Origin: Daldinia sp. FL1419
Taxonomy: Eukaryota > Ascomycota > Sordariomycetes > Xylariales > Hypoxylaceae
Direction of reading: 5' to 3'
Assembly: GCA_025201765.1 (NCBI GenBank)
Contig: MU623524.1
Location: 1 to 53,435 of the forward strand
Length of the DNA stretch: 53,435 nucleotides
The first letter of the stretch is position 1, and each line of letters begins with the position of its first letter. Below the pieces are notes generated by a model that saw only the letters and a program-made list of their open reading frames with translations, was not told the origin of the DNA and did not search any database. The position numbers and the translations under genes were made by a program. Below are positions 43,209 to 53,435 of this stretch, piece after piece.

Positions 43209-44282
43209 TTCGTTTTCTTGTTTTCTTGTTTTCCCTTTTTTTTTTGTCGAATTATCAATGATACCCAAGGACGTAAACTAGCGAAGCAGCACGGAGGGAG
43301 ATACCCAGGCAGGCGCAAATGGAAATTGGTGTGTTTTTTACTCTTATGGAAGAGCGTGAAAGGGTGTTGCAAGGTCCTTCTAAGCTACGATAGCTTCAAG
43401 TCATCCTGATAATACGAGATCGGGCTACGATCATATCCTCACTTCGGATTGATGCTGTCCAGATACTAGGACCATGTATCATAGGCTGGAGACTATAACA
43501 CCGCTTCATTACAACTACGATGCCGCAAACTTGTGACTGAATGGTTTAATTTGCATACGGATAAGACGCCGCATTAACCGTGGCCACCCGTCTCGCTCTC
43601 AGGGGGCTTAGGTAAGACATCATCGCAGCCTGGCACTAAAAATGATTATTTCTTCAGCTAGGTATTGCTGACTGGCTTTTCGAGAACAAGAACCGTTGTG
43701 CAGCGAGGTTACATAGGTAATAGAGGCGACTTTTGTTTGTTTCACATGGGAACCAACTATATTAACGTGTTCCTGAAAAACCTGCTATAATTAGCTCAGC
43801 TACGTCAGGAGGGTAGTTGTACTGCAGGCCTAGCCCTGCGTATAGTATGTACCTATGTATGTAGTATGCAGGGACATCCGATAATAGCAACAACAGACGT
43901 TAGCGTAGTAGTACATATGGCTTACGGGACTTTGTTTGAGAAGGTTTCTTTCTTTCAAAGTCTTCTTATTAGTTATTTCTCGATTAAAGTTTGCGGAGTA
44001 CAGCTGGTCCGAATCATATCGAGGTAATCCATGGACAGTATCTTCCACGGGCTCGTATAATCGCAGCTATGCAATCTCGTAATCCTCTCAATTTTTTGGT
44101 TCCTTTTGCGCGGGAGGAAGTCTTTGCACACGGCCGGACATTCCCTTTTGAATCAATCAAAATATATACCGACATTATGAAGCTCACGCTAAGATCAGCA
44201 GATCTACAGTTGAACTTCTCTATGAGAATGGGGTATTTCGCCCTGTAGGGTTCGAACTTGCACTCGGCCTGGGGGGAACCGA

Positions 44283-44742
44283 GTCGCCCGACCATTGCCC
44301 CACTCCCCACCCTACCAGTGCATGGGTAATTTGTATAAGAGCACCTAACCTGACCAAACCATTGCAAAAATTTAACTAACCTATTATATAAAGTTCATTT
44401 AACTAAACATACCTTAAATAATAAGTACTCATAAAATATTCAATTTATAAGGTACTATTTATGTTCTCTATGAGTACTCACTAAGTACTCAACAAAACTT
44501 AGTTGATAAGCGCAGCTGGAAAGGCTTATTAAGTGTTTGATAAGTACTTACTGAGCATTTAAAAACTACTGCTCTACCAGATCAAAAATATGTTTTGATC
44601 AAATATCTTACTAAAAATGGTAAAATATTAAAGGAATAGTAGGATAAGCTTTTAAATATATCTTGGTCAAGTAAATTTCACTCCGCTTATACAAACTACC
44701 CATGCACTGGTAGGGTAGGGAGTGGGGCAATGGTCGGGCGAC
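44283..44742. mobile_element. MITE-like element with 57-bp terminal inverted repeats
   Basis: 44283-44339 and 44686-44742 are inverted copies of each other with 55 of 57 bases equal; both differences are C/T type. Termini are GTCGCCCGACC...GGTCGGGCGAC. The 346-bp interior is AT-rich, repeats AGTACTCA/AAGTACT words and has no coding frame. No adjacent target duplication is visible; a 14-bp direct repeat lies 6 and 9 bp outside the two ends. A non-autonomous DNA transposon, or an inverted duplication, would fit. Confidence 0.75.
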
Positions 44743-44957
44743 CTATGGTCTCTCGGCCTGGGGGGGCTGGCTCACGGCTCATAGCTCAAGGGTTCAGGGA
44801 TTAACCCCCATGTCCAAGTTCTGCCTTACGCCGCTAATTTAACTCTGGGTAATCCTGGCTTGGGGGCTGATTATGGCCGATATGGGCGTCCATAGGGACT
44901 TTTTGTTAGCGGACCAGCAGGCGCAGCAAGCGGTCAGGCAACACTTATTTGTCTTGG

Positions 44958-44984
44958 TTTTTTTTTTTTTTTTTAAAAAAAAAA
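44958..44984 (+). repeat. T17A10 homopolymer tract
   Basis: Seventeen T are followed directly by ten A. Assembly length here is unreliable, and any frame crossing it is suspect. Confidence 0.9.
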
Positions 44985-45578
44985 TCGTCCATTGTCCGTG
45001 CTTCTCGAGTCTTATGTACCCATCAGCGACCACAGTACCCCAAGAGAGGATGAGGATTACCCTTCTCCAGCCCAACGAGCTGGGCATACGATATATACTG
45101 TACTATGACATACAAGACAAAGCCAAATAGGAATTAGGCCTTATGGCGCTGCTGGCGGTGCACACGCGCTACATCGCATATTGTTAGTGCTCTACACTAT
45201 GCACACGACTCATTCAGCCGCAGCTTACCAGGCCTTGATTGTGGATCTTGGTGTGATGTGATGGGTGTTTCGTCAGGAGATGAATCCTTTCCTTTATTTT
45301 ATCTACTTAACTAGGTAGGTAATGGCGTCCCAAACCTGTCCGGGGTTCGTTCGATAGCCTGGCGCACTGCCTATTTAATAATCCTGGAGTATCTCTCGCC
45401 AAAGGTTTGCAAAGGTTTGGTCTTTTTTTTTGTTCCTTCTCAATAATAAATACCTCGATCGTGTGGTATTATTCGATTATTTTACTTGGCGTAAGATAAA
45501 AGAATCCAACCGGTTCAATATTATCCCCTACGGATTCTTTTTATATTCGAGGTCGGCTTATTTACGAATCTTACGAAA

Positions 45579-46285
45579 ATGGATACTAGTCAAGAGAAAT
45601 ACGTCCACACTGGACCTCAGTATCCCCAAGGCAGCGATCCTCAATACCAAATGCAGACTCAACCGCAAGTTCATCCTCAAGGCCAACCGCCAGTAGGCGC
45701 CTACGTGCACCCTCAACAGCCCCAAGCGATTCCTCGAGAAGCCTATGGTCAGCAAGGTGGTGAATGGCAGGCGAGTCTATGTGATTGCTCGCCGTGCTCG
45801 AGCTGTCTACTAGCCTGGTGTTTGCCATGTCTCCGTAAGTGTTTATATCCAGCCTACGACCGGGTATAACTAATATATCGTTTGCTAGTCCTCGGACAAA
45901 CCTCTGAGCGGATTCGGGATCCCTCGATGCAAACAGCCGATATGATGAACAGCGATTGCATGATCCACGGTCTAATTACGTGCTTCACCGGCTGCGGATG
46001 GATGTATGTTTCCCCTTCTAATTATTTCAAGCTGACTCCAGCGCTGATCTTTATCTTAGCTACGGCATGCTCAAGCGAACCGAGATCCGCGAGCGCTACA
46101 ACATCCAGGGAAGCGGATGCGGCGACTGCTGCGTGTCCTTCTGGTGCTCGTGCTGCGCCCTCATCCAGCAAGACAACGAAGTCAAGATCCGCCAGCAAAA
46201 CGCCACTCCCATCGCCCAAGCCTACCAGTCCCAGCAAGGCATGCAAATGCCCGCGCCCGCGCCCGCTTACACGCCGCAACACTAG
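45579..46285 (+). CDS. PLAC8 family Cys-rich protein
   Basis: Exons 45579-45834, 45889-46003 and 46060-46285 give 198 aa (introns 54 and 56 nt; donors GTAAGT and GTATGT; acceptors CTAG and TTAG). The N-terminal 65 residues are Gln/Pro-rich (PQYQMQTQPQVHPQGQPPVG). The rest is a PLAC8 domain: LCDCSPCSSCLLAWCLPCLLLGQ, a middle stretch with DCMIHGLITCFTGCGWIYGM, then LKRTEIRERYNIQGSGCGDC and CVSFWCSCCALIQQDNEVKI. The clustered Cys in two hydrophobic segments are typical of the family. Members sit at the plasma membrane and are linked with cadmium resistance, cell-size control and ion handling. The C-terminus ends in a Gln/Ala/Pro tail. Splicing is firmly supported because only this path preserves the Cys pattern. 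Confidence 0.93.
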
Positions 46286-46963
46286 TCTAATCTCCCTCGC
46301 TACTGGATTTTCATTTCTTCGTTCCAAATCGCCGGCCTTGCTAAAAAAAGAATAAAAAATTTAACGATTTCCGAGAACGCTTGTATATTTTAAAAAGGCG
46401 ATTTGAGTTTGCCTCGGCACAAGTTGAGCATAGTCATGACATTTTATGGGCTGTGGGTGAAGATGGCATGTTGATATTTAATGACAGCGTATGCTATTGA
46501 ATTACTCGGGTGGGATGTATTTGACGGTATACCCAGGATGGATTTTATAAAGGGAAAAATAACAGAAAATATCAGCTCAGAATGAGTTCACAAGCGATGT
46601 TCTAACCGGTAGTTTGTCTACCTACGCATAGGAACCGCATCAATGGAACAGCGATCTTTTTAGATTTTCGCTTCTTAGACCATGATATGTTAACAATTGA
46701 GAGCATGCGCTTTTATTTCTGAACTATGCCCAAGTCTTTTACAGCTGATGGTGTATCAATCAACCCCGATCGGGTACTGTTTTCTCAAGGTAGAATCTAG
46801 CATATTCTTAAAGCCATCAACTTTATTACTCGACTTAATGGGATTAACACATGCCAAACGAATCGCTAATATTACAAGAAAATATATCTTACTCTTGAAA
46901 ACCTCTCTCAAAATAACATCATACAAGCTCACAACCACCAGTCGTCCCAACCTCCCGCCTACT
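46286..46963. other. Spacer between convergent genes
   Basis: Contains the two 3' flanks of the convergent PLAC8 gene and the minus-strand gene ending at 46964. No gene or repeat of note is visible. Confidence 0.6.
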
Positions 46964-48504
46964 TCATCTACCCGAATAGGTTTTTCTCCCTTTAGGTCGA
47001 GTTTCCCACTTCGTAGCTTCGTACATATTCCGGTCTTGAATCTTGTATCCGGGCACAATCTCGTTCATGAGCGGGGTCTGGAAATGCGCGGTGAATTGTG
47101 CCTTCTCGCCCTCCGTGAAGTCGATCCAGCATTCGCCGTCTCCGTTTTCACGCCGTATTTCGGGATTCCCGGTATGCGACGAGATATTACCTACGGTACC
47201 GCGCCAACGTGTAAGGTATCTGGTATAACCCTCCGGCACGGCCGGGATATTTGACCGTATACGTTTAGGATTGGAGTTTTGGGAGTTTCCATCATCTCTA
47301 CCTTGTTGCGCATTTTCGTTCTGGCCCCTCTTTCTCTTTGAACCTGGTTGAGATGCGTTAGAGCCCGTATCGTTGCTTTCGACTTCGTCTTGCACTTTGC
47401 GTAATGGTTCGACTAGACGAATAAACCTATCAATATCGTCGTCGCTTTTCGCAAGAATCATTACTCCTTCTGCCGCAGGCATGAAGTTGAAAGTGGCCTC
47501 GAATACACCGTCCAAGGCGGACCTTCTAATCTCCATCCAACTACTTCCGGCGTCACGTTTAACCCCCAGAAGGCCGACTTCGACTATGTAAGAGCCTTCG
47601 GGTCCGCGGTTACGCACAACGTTGGCCACGTATTCTCGATGAGGCTGCAACCGAGAGGCAGCCACCTTCTGGAGCTTTTTCTCATGCGCAAGGATGCTGT
47701 GCTGCTTTTTCAACTCACGCCGTATGGCAGCATTTTCTTTCGCCAGAGCTGCATATTCTTTGCAGGCTTGCTTGACTTGTTTCTTATCCCATCCGACCCA
47801 GAGCAGCTTCTGAAAATCATTGCCAACTTTTTGACAATATAGTCCATTGATTTTCCCCACCGCCGTCATAACAACGTCCAGGTTGATCCCGCGGAAGGGC
47901 GTGGGGTTAGGGAGAATATCTGGGCTACTATAATAAGTTTCCAGGAACATATCAACGTCAAAATTCAGCTTTTCTTCCAAGGTGGCTAGATTGTCGAAGT
48001 CTGCTTGGCGACGACCGGAGAAACACGACTCCTTGTAAGCCGAAGATTGAGTCTCCCAATCAGTCTTCATGCTCTCAAACTGGCCTGGTTTGAACAGCTG
48101 AAATTGTCTCTTGATATCGTCAAACTAAGATGGTATGGTTAGCAGGACTGTCGCATTGACATCCAACAGTATTTGCGGGAGTATAGGCGTAGACATACAT
48201 CAGGCTTGAGTGACTCCTGGCGTAAGCGTTCCCGTAGCTGATCTTTCGTGTATCCGTCTATGGGCCCTAGTACCACGCCATAGTGCCGAATTTGAGCCTC
48301 TAGCCAAGGTTTCATCACTATTTTGAATGACTCGGCGCGCCATTCGCGAAGTTGATCTTCGTTGACACCCACCGGCTCATAGAGTAATCGCTTTATCTCT
48401 GCGGGCTCCTCGCGGGGGATGCCTTTCACGGTAAGTCTACCGTCATACTGAAAACCCTGGCCGAATACGGGTTGGGGTTTGGGGGCCAAAGGCTCATACT
48501 CCAT
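46964..48504 (-). CDS. Coiled-coil, probably nuclear protein of unknown family
   Basis: Exons 48504-48199 and 48124-46964 give 488 aa; the 74-nt intron has donor GTATGT and acceptor CTTAG, phase 0 (LKPD then FDDIK). The N-terminal 100 residues hold two amphipathic helices with a PREEPAEIKRLLYEPVG segment and DGYTKDQLRERLRQESLKPD. A coiled coil with AALAKENAAIRRELKKQHSI lies near residues 225-265. A folded, beta-rich segment follows (SYIVEVGLLGVKRDAGSSWM). Next is an acidic linker with two basic clusters, KRKR near 365 and PKRIR near 390, likely nuclear localisation signals. The C-terminal part repeats the pattern of aromatic strands (YTRYLTRWRGTVGNISSHTG, ECWIDFTEGEKAQFTAHFQT) and ends in RPKGRKTYSGR. 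I do not recognise the family. Nuclear localisation is inferred from the basic clusters only. Confidence 0.82.
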
Positions 48505-48718
48505 CTTTTGTGACAGGATGGTGAGAGACCGAGGGTTTTACGCGGCGTAGATTGAATGAGAAATAAGTAATTTATACACCCTAGCTAATAGCAATATAGG
48601 CTACAACATAAGCGCATCGACAATTAAGCCATAGTCGATGTTCGATGATGAAAATTAAAGTTTTATTGATACAACGTTGCGATTGTAGGATGTAAGTTTC
48701 TGAGCCAAGTTACCCGAC
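48505..48718. promoter_or_regulatory. Upstream region of the minus-strand gene
   Basis: This short stretch lies between the ATG at 48504 and the left edge of the Mutator-like element. The element therefore sits about 210 bp upstream of the start codon, within reach of the promoter. No clear TATA box is visible. Confidence 0.35.
48710..48718 (+). repeat. Left target site duplication
   Basis: TTACCCGAC; the identical partner is at 49228-49236, on the other side of the 509-bp element. Confidence 0.9.
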
Positions 48719-49227
48719 CAGTATCTTTAAAATCCCAGGTAAAATCTCATAAAATCCCAACCCATCCACTTTTCCACGTGAGATGGTGGCCCAACACACA
48801 TACACCTAATTTGTATTGGGATTAATCCAACCCCTAGCAAAAACAGAATTTTGCCCGGTCGCATTTTTACATGCACTAGAGCGCTTATTAACACCAACGC
48901 CACCACCTGCACCACCACCACCACAATCGTACACGATACCCTCAACGCCAGCGCTCACAGCAGCAAAGCTTAATATAACCCTGTGGTGCCTTTGCAGCAC
49001 CAAAATTTGTAGCCTAATTAATCTAATCAATTTAACTAATTGAATAATTAAATAAATATATAATTATTAAATATACGACCAGGCAGTTTTCTATTTTTTC
49101 TATTTTTAATTAGGAGATGGACTAAATTCCATACAAATTAAATATGTTATGGTTGGGCCACCAACTCACATGGAAAATGGATGGGTTGAGATTTTATGAA
49201 ATTTTACCTGGGATTTTAAAGATACTG
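48719..49227. mobile_element. Mutator-like MITE with 9-bp target duplication
   Basis: The element begins CAGTATCTTTAAAATCCCAG and ends with the reverse complement CTGGGATTTTAAAGATACTG. The inverted repeats extend about 110 bp on each side (about 48719-48830 and 49118-49227); the outer 75 bp are nearly identical, with mostly transition differences. Directly outside both ends is the same 9-bp word TTACCCGAC (48710-48718 and 49228-49236), a perfect target site duplication. Long TIRs plus a 9-bp duplication are the mark of Mutator-like elements. The roughly 290-bp interior has no transposase frame. Confidence 0.9.
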
Positions 49228-49236
49228 TTACCCGAC
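49228..49236 (+). repeat. Right target site duplication
   Basis: TTACCCGAC; partner of 48710-48718. Confidence 0.9.
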
Positions 49237-52200
49237 TGCCCGGTCGCTATTTTCCCCCCGTCCAGGGGCAGAAGGGAAATAAAACAGGCGGGGGCTAGTA
49301 CCTGGCTGGCTTACCTAAGGGAACCAAGCTCGTTCTCCACCAGCCTCCTTTTGTGCATGTTTAGTTTTAATAGGCAATGATGTATTATATTATATTCGAT
49401 ACAGGAATAGTGAACCCAAGACTGTCCAATATGTCCCGTATTTGATGTAAATAGACACCTACAGTCATGGGACAAAAAAACCGCGCACCTCAAATTTATA
49501 TATATATAGTTTCAATAATTCCTTTTAATATCATAATATATAGATATTAATAATATATATATATAAAGTTATACTAAAATTTATTGTAGATTTTATTTAT
49601 GAGGTTAATTTTTAAAAAGAATTAATAGAAAAATTATAAAAAATAGGTTATTATATAATGGATTTTGAATAAAATATAGAAATTATTTTAAACCCCAAAA
49701 GATTATTTTAAAATCTTAAAAAATATATTTATATAAAGTTTAAGTATTTATTTATATATATAAAGTTTTTTTATATTAAAATAATTTAGATTGGTTGAAT
49801 TATATTTAGTTGAATATGGTATGTTTTATAGAAAAACGTAGATTTTTTATCAAAATCCCTAAAACATATATATTTCAAAAGCTTATAACTTACTCAATTT
49901 TATACTTATAATGTTAAGGAAAGTGATTGTATATATATAATTACTTGAAATTTATATTTATAATTTTTTTCAAGTTTATCTTATATCATATATAACTTTA
50001 TATTGATTATATTTTATATAAAAAACTAGACTTACTTATATTGTGGGAATGTTGGTCATGTGACTATAGTGGTACAGACCCACTTTAATCTTATATTTAG
50101 CTCTATGTATTTTGATCTCCAACCAAAATATGTTCTTTCTTAAATTATATCATTTTTAATTAAATTAATACGAATATCTTTACTTTTATTATTGTATGTA
50201 ATGGTACCTTATCCATCTAATATTGATTAATAATTAATAATAAATTGATTATAAATTAGTTAGGTACCTGAAAAGAAGGAAATAGTTTCAGTATTGAATC
50301 CTAATGAGAAAAAGCAAATAATCTTAAGATTTCATATTCTAATATATGATTTTAAATCCAGAATTTTATATTATTATATATAATTTTGGAAATAATTTAT
50401 ATTAATTTAGGATTTTTAGAAGGTAAAAATAACTTTAACATTAAATTTATAATCCAAAATATATATTTATTACATATAAATAAGTAATATTAAGGTTTTT
50501 TTTATTGGTGAAATGATTTTAAGAAAATTTATATTAATTAAACTATTATATATTTATTATATATTTATATTTATAATATGTATTTATATTTATTATAATA
50601 TTATAACATATTAAGAAAAGGCAACAATATTAAAAATTGCGTTGCATTTTTATCTTATTAATAAATTTTAAATTTTATCTAAATTTTTTTTTTCCAACCC
50701 TATTTAAAAAATTTTATATATTATAATTATAATTACTATTGCCTAAAAATTTAATATTTAAGGAAAGAATAGTTCAATATTTTGTAAAATAATTTTATAA
50801 AATAAGACTAATATAATTTTTTTTTATAACAATATATTTACCTATTTTTTTTTATTATTATTTATTTATTATTTATTTATTTATTACTATCCCGATTTAC
50901 CTAGAATATATTACAGGTATCCGGTCCATCTTTTGGTATTTGTTCCGGGTAAGAACCGTATTCCAGAGAAAACCTACCCGCTGCCTATCCAAATAAACTA
51001 TATTATTATAATTTTGACTTTATTTTATATTCTTATTAAAATTTACCTTTTAATAAAAATAATTAGATTTTAATATAGAAAAATACTTTATATATTATAA
51101 TATTAATTATATAAAATAATATGGTGGCGGCCTATATGTAGGACAACAATAAAATTTAAAATAATTTTATTATTTTTTTTAATAAATAATAAAAACATTG
51201 CTATATTACAAAAAGGTTATTTTGGAAAAGGGTTGGAATATATATGGTTTATATAAAATATAAATATATATAAATAATTTTATATCTCTATAAAAAACCA
51301 TTATACATTCTTATTTTTATAATTTTCTTTTTAATACCATAATATTATATTTACTTTTCAAAATGATTTAAAATGGTGCTGCTAATCTATAACCCTTCCC
51401 AACTAATCTTAGTCCTTTTTGTATATTTTACTTGCGTTCTGCAATATTACAATATAATATTACTATACCTATTGCATTTACGGTCCAGTGCCGCCTCGAA
51501 AAACCCATTTCGCTTTTATGTGTGCACTGCGTCAAACAAAAGAAAGCTTGCGTATCTGTAGGTGCTTTTTATTATTCTTTTATTATAATAATTAATATTT
51601 TTATTATTCTAATTATAATATTATATTTTATTTATTTTTTTTAAATTTATTATAATTAGTAATTAATATAATTAAATTAATAAAAGAATTCTAATTAAAA
51701 TATATTAATAATAAATAATTAGATATTAATTTTAATATTATTGATATAATAGTTGTTTTAATAACCCAAATTAATATATATATGGTTAAGAGTATGATAA
51801 ATTATAATGAAAATATAATTAATAAAAATTTATAATATATTTTTAAAAATAATTTTCATGGTTGGATTCTAACCCATTTTGTTAAGATTTGATGTTTATT
51901 ATATATTAGAATTAAAGAATATTTTAAATTCTATAATATTTTTATTGGAATAGTATAAAATAATTTATATATATTTGTGGTTGTTGTTAATATAAAATTA
52001 TTTTTTAAATTTTTTTAAAATAAAATAAATAATTTATTAAAAACCTACCCCTTTAAATTTAAATCTCTAATTAATTTAATATATTTATATTTATTGGAAG
52101 TTATAGTAGAGGCTATTGCAGTTAAAATAGAATCAACAATAGTAACACTAATATTGCAATTTCCAGCTGCAATTGTACAACCTTATCTAATACAATTTAT

Positions 52201-53435
52201 AAACCTTCAATCAGTACCTCAAGTACCCCAGCCAATTCTAGTACCCCAGCCTATTCCAGCACTTTAACCCATTCTAATACCTTAACAGGCTCCATAAGTT
52301 CTTTAAGTACCATAATAATCAATACTTCCGGTACAACAATAAACAATCTTTTAAGTACTTTAAATATCCCAATAAACTTTAATAATTCTTTAATATTAAT
52401 TAATTTAAATATTCTTAATAAATAATTTTATACAATAAGATTAATATATAAATAATATAAAGGCTTAATTAAAAATAATATAATGATCTATTATAAGATT
52501 ATCTATTTATAAATAGGAAGAACAATTAGTAATATAAAGATCTTAATTTTTTAACCTATTAACTAAATTATATTTTAATAATGATTTTAAATTTAAAAAT
52601 AAAAAATATAAAATATTAAATAAATAAATCCAAATTTTTTTATTTTATTATTATAAATTTGGAATTAGATCTAATTTATATATTAATATTTATAATATTA
52701 TATTAAAAAGAATAATTTTAGAATTCTTTTATAAATACCTTATATAATAAAATTTTAATTTTAATATAATAATTAATAAAATATATAATTTTTTTTATAT
52801 TAATGAAAATTTTTAAATATATATATTTAAATAAAAAAATATAATAATTAAGAATATTATATAGAATAATTTTAGAAAAACTCTATTTAAATGCCTTAAA
52901 ATATTAATTATTTAAATATAATATATTTATAAAGATTTATTAATTAATTATATTAAAGAAATTTATTTTAAAAAAGGTTTATATTATATTATATAAAGAT
53001 ATCCAACATTCTTACCCATCTTTTTTCAATAATCTAATATATTTAAAAATATTTATACCAATTTTCAAATAATGGTAAACAATATATATTAAAACTTTCC
53101 TAATAAATATAAAATAAAAAATAATTATTATTATATTAATTAAATTTATTAAAATAATTAAAAACCTTATTAAATAAATTAAGATAAAAATAAATATTTT
53201 AATAATTAAAAATATTTTAATAATAAGAATAAAAAGAAAAAATATTTTATTTATGGTAAATTAAATTATTAATTTATTAAATATTTTATATATGAATAAT
53301 ATAATAAATATAATAAATGGTATTAATATATACAAGAATAAAAAATGAGAAATATTGAAAAGGATTTTATAATTTTTTTTATTAATTATAAAAAAATTAA
53401 TATTAATTATAATAATAATAATATTAATAATAATA
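49237..53435. other. AT-rich, gene-free block with decayed coding islands
   Basis: From about 49490 to the end the sequence is dominated by A and T with stop codons in all frames. It is the expected product of heavy repeat-induced point mutation on transposon sequence. GC-richer islands remain at about 50040-50095, 50915-50995, 51470-51560 and 52140-52380. Each keeps a short open stretch that looks like degraded protein sequence (see findings). No intact gene, RNA or terminal repeat is seen, and the block continues past the window edge. Confidence 0.75.
52140..52380 (+). pseudogene. Relic of a repetitive Ser/Thr/Pro-rich or VPQP-rich coding sequence
   Basis: Within the AT block this island retains 18-nt-like units beginning AGTACCCCAGCC (about 52222-52265). 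In one frame they read as VPQP-type repeats; in another as SSTPA-type. Later units decay to AATACC and AGTACC words. It looks like an ancient tandem coding repeat, AT-shifted. Confidence 0.35.

Larger units (their letters stand above)
43209..45578. other. Intergenic region with a TIR element
   Basis: No gene is seen. It contains the 460-bp TIR element (44283-44742), 14-bp direct repeats CTCGGCCTGGGGGG on both sides of it (44263-44276, 44752-44765), and a T17A10 tract (44958-44984). A plus-strand open frame, 44873-45130, runs through the homopolymer and is not credible. The last 300 bp form the PLAC8 gene's promoter. Confidence 0.55.

Noticed and set aside
44236..44300. tRNA gene near GGTTCGAACTTG
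   Set aside because: A T-arm can only be made with two G-U pairs, and no matching acceptor or anticodon arm follows; I kept it only as a remark in the TIR-element finding.
44873..45130. 85-codon plus frame near the TIR element
   Set aside because: It runs through the T17A10 tract, so it is homopolymer-driven.

Overview
This window is nuclear DNA of a filamentous ascomycete (Pezizomycotina). The evidence is the introns: short (54-152 nt), with GTAAGT-like donors, CTAAC-type branch points and YAG acceptors. The gene families, a tRNA-Gly with a short intron, and AT-rich repeat blocks carrying transition-type (RIP-like) decay point the same way. A Sordariomycete is likely, but this is inference; no rRNA or species marker is present.

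Layout. I support 14 protein genes, one tRNA and one candidate gene with an unresolved 5' end. From left to right: a helical PCI/SAC3-type protein (minus, 994-2006); a five-exon amidoligase (plus, 3787-6358); dolichol-phosphate mannosyltransferase DPM1 (minus, 6870-7670); an ENA-type P-type cation ATPase (minus, 8447-11918); an acidic Ala/Pro/Glu-rich protein with a terminal AT-hook (plus, 15006-15973); a CSC1/OSCA-type channel (plus, 21079-24186); a BTB/POZ protein (plus, 25012-26049); a 14-TM type MFS transporter (minus, 27273-29093); a short-chain dehydrogenase (minus, 31868-32833); a large disordered single-TM protein (plus, 34027-37230); a candidate small spliced gene (minus, about 37670-37944); a Gly/Ala-rich protein with repeated GTPSG modules (plus, 38370-40934); tRNA-Gly(UCC) (minus, 41481-41563); an unknown 231-aa protein (plus, 42444-43208); a PLAC8 Cys-rich protein (plus, 45579-46285); and an unknown nuclear-looking coiled-coil protein (minus, 46964-48504).

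Mobile and repeat content. Three short elements with terminal inverted repeats stand out: 14069-14673 (21-bp TIR), 44283-44742 (57-bp TIR, 55/57 identical) and 48719-49227 (TIR about 110 bp, perfect 9-bp target duplication TTACCCGAC, Mutator-like). An 89-bp direct repeat (2252-2340 and 2984-3072) differs only by transitions, as expected from RIP. From about 49490 to the right edge the sequence is very AT-rich and gene-free, with islands that look like decayed coding sequence, one with a zinc-knuckle-like core.

The genes are mostly independent housekeeping and accessory functions: protein mannosylation, cation homeostasis and osmosensing, transport, redox and chromatin. I see no secondary-metabolite cluster, CRISPR array or prokaryote-type operon. 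The least described items are the amidoligase with its repetitive tail, the modular GTPSG protein, the three TIR elements and the spliced gene hidden near 37.7 kb.
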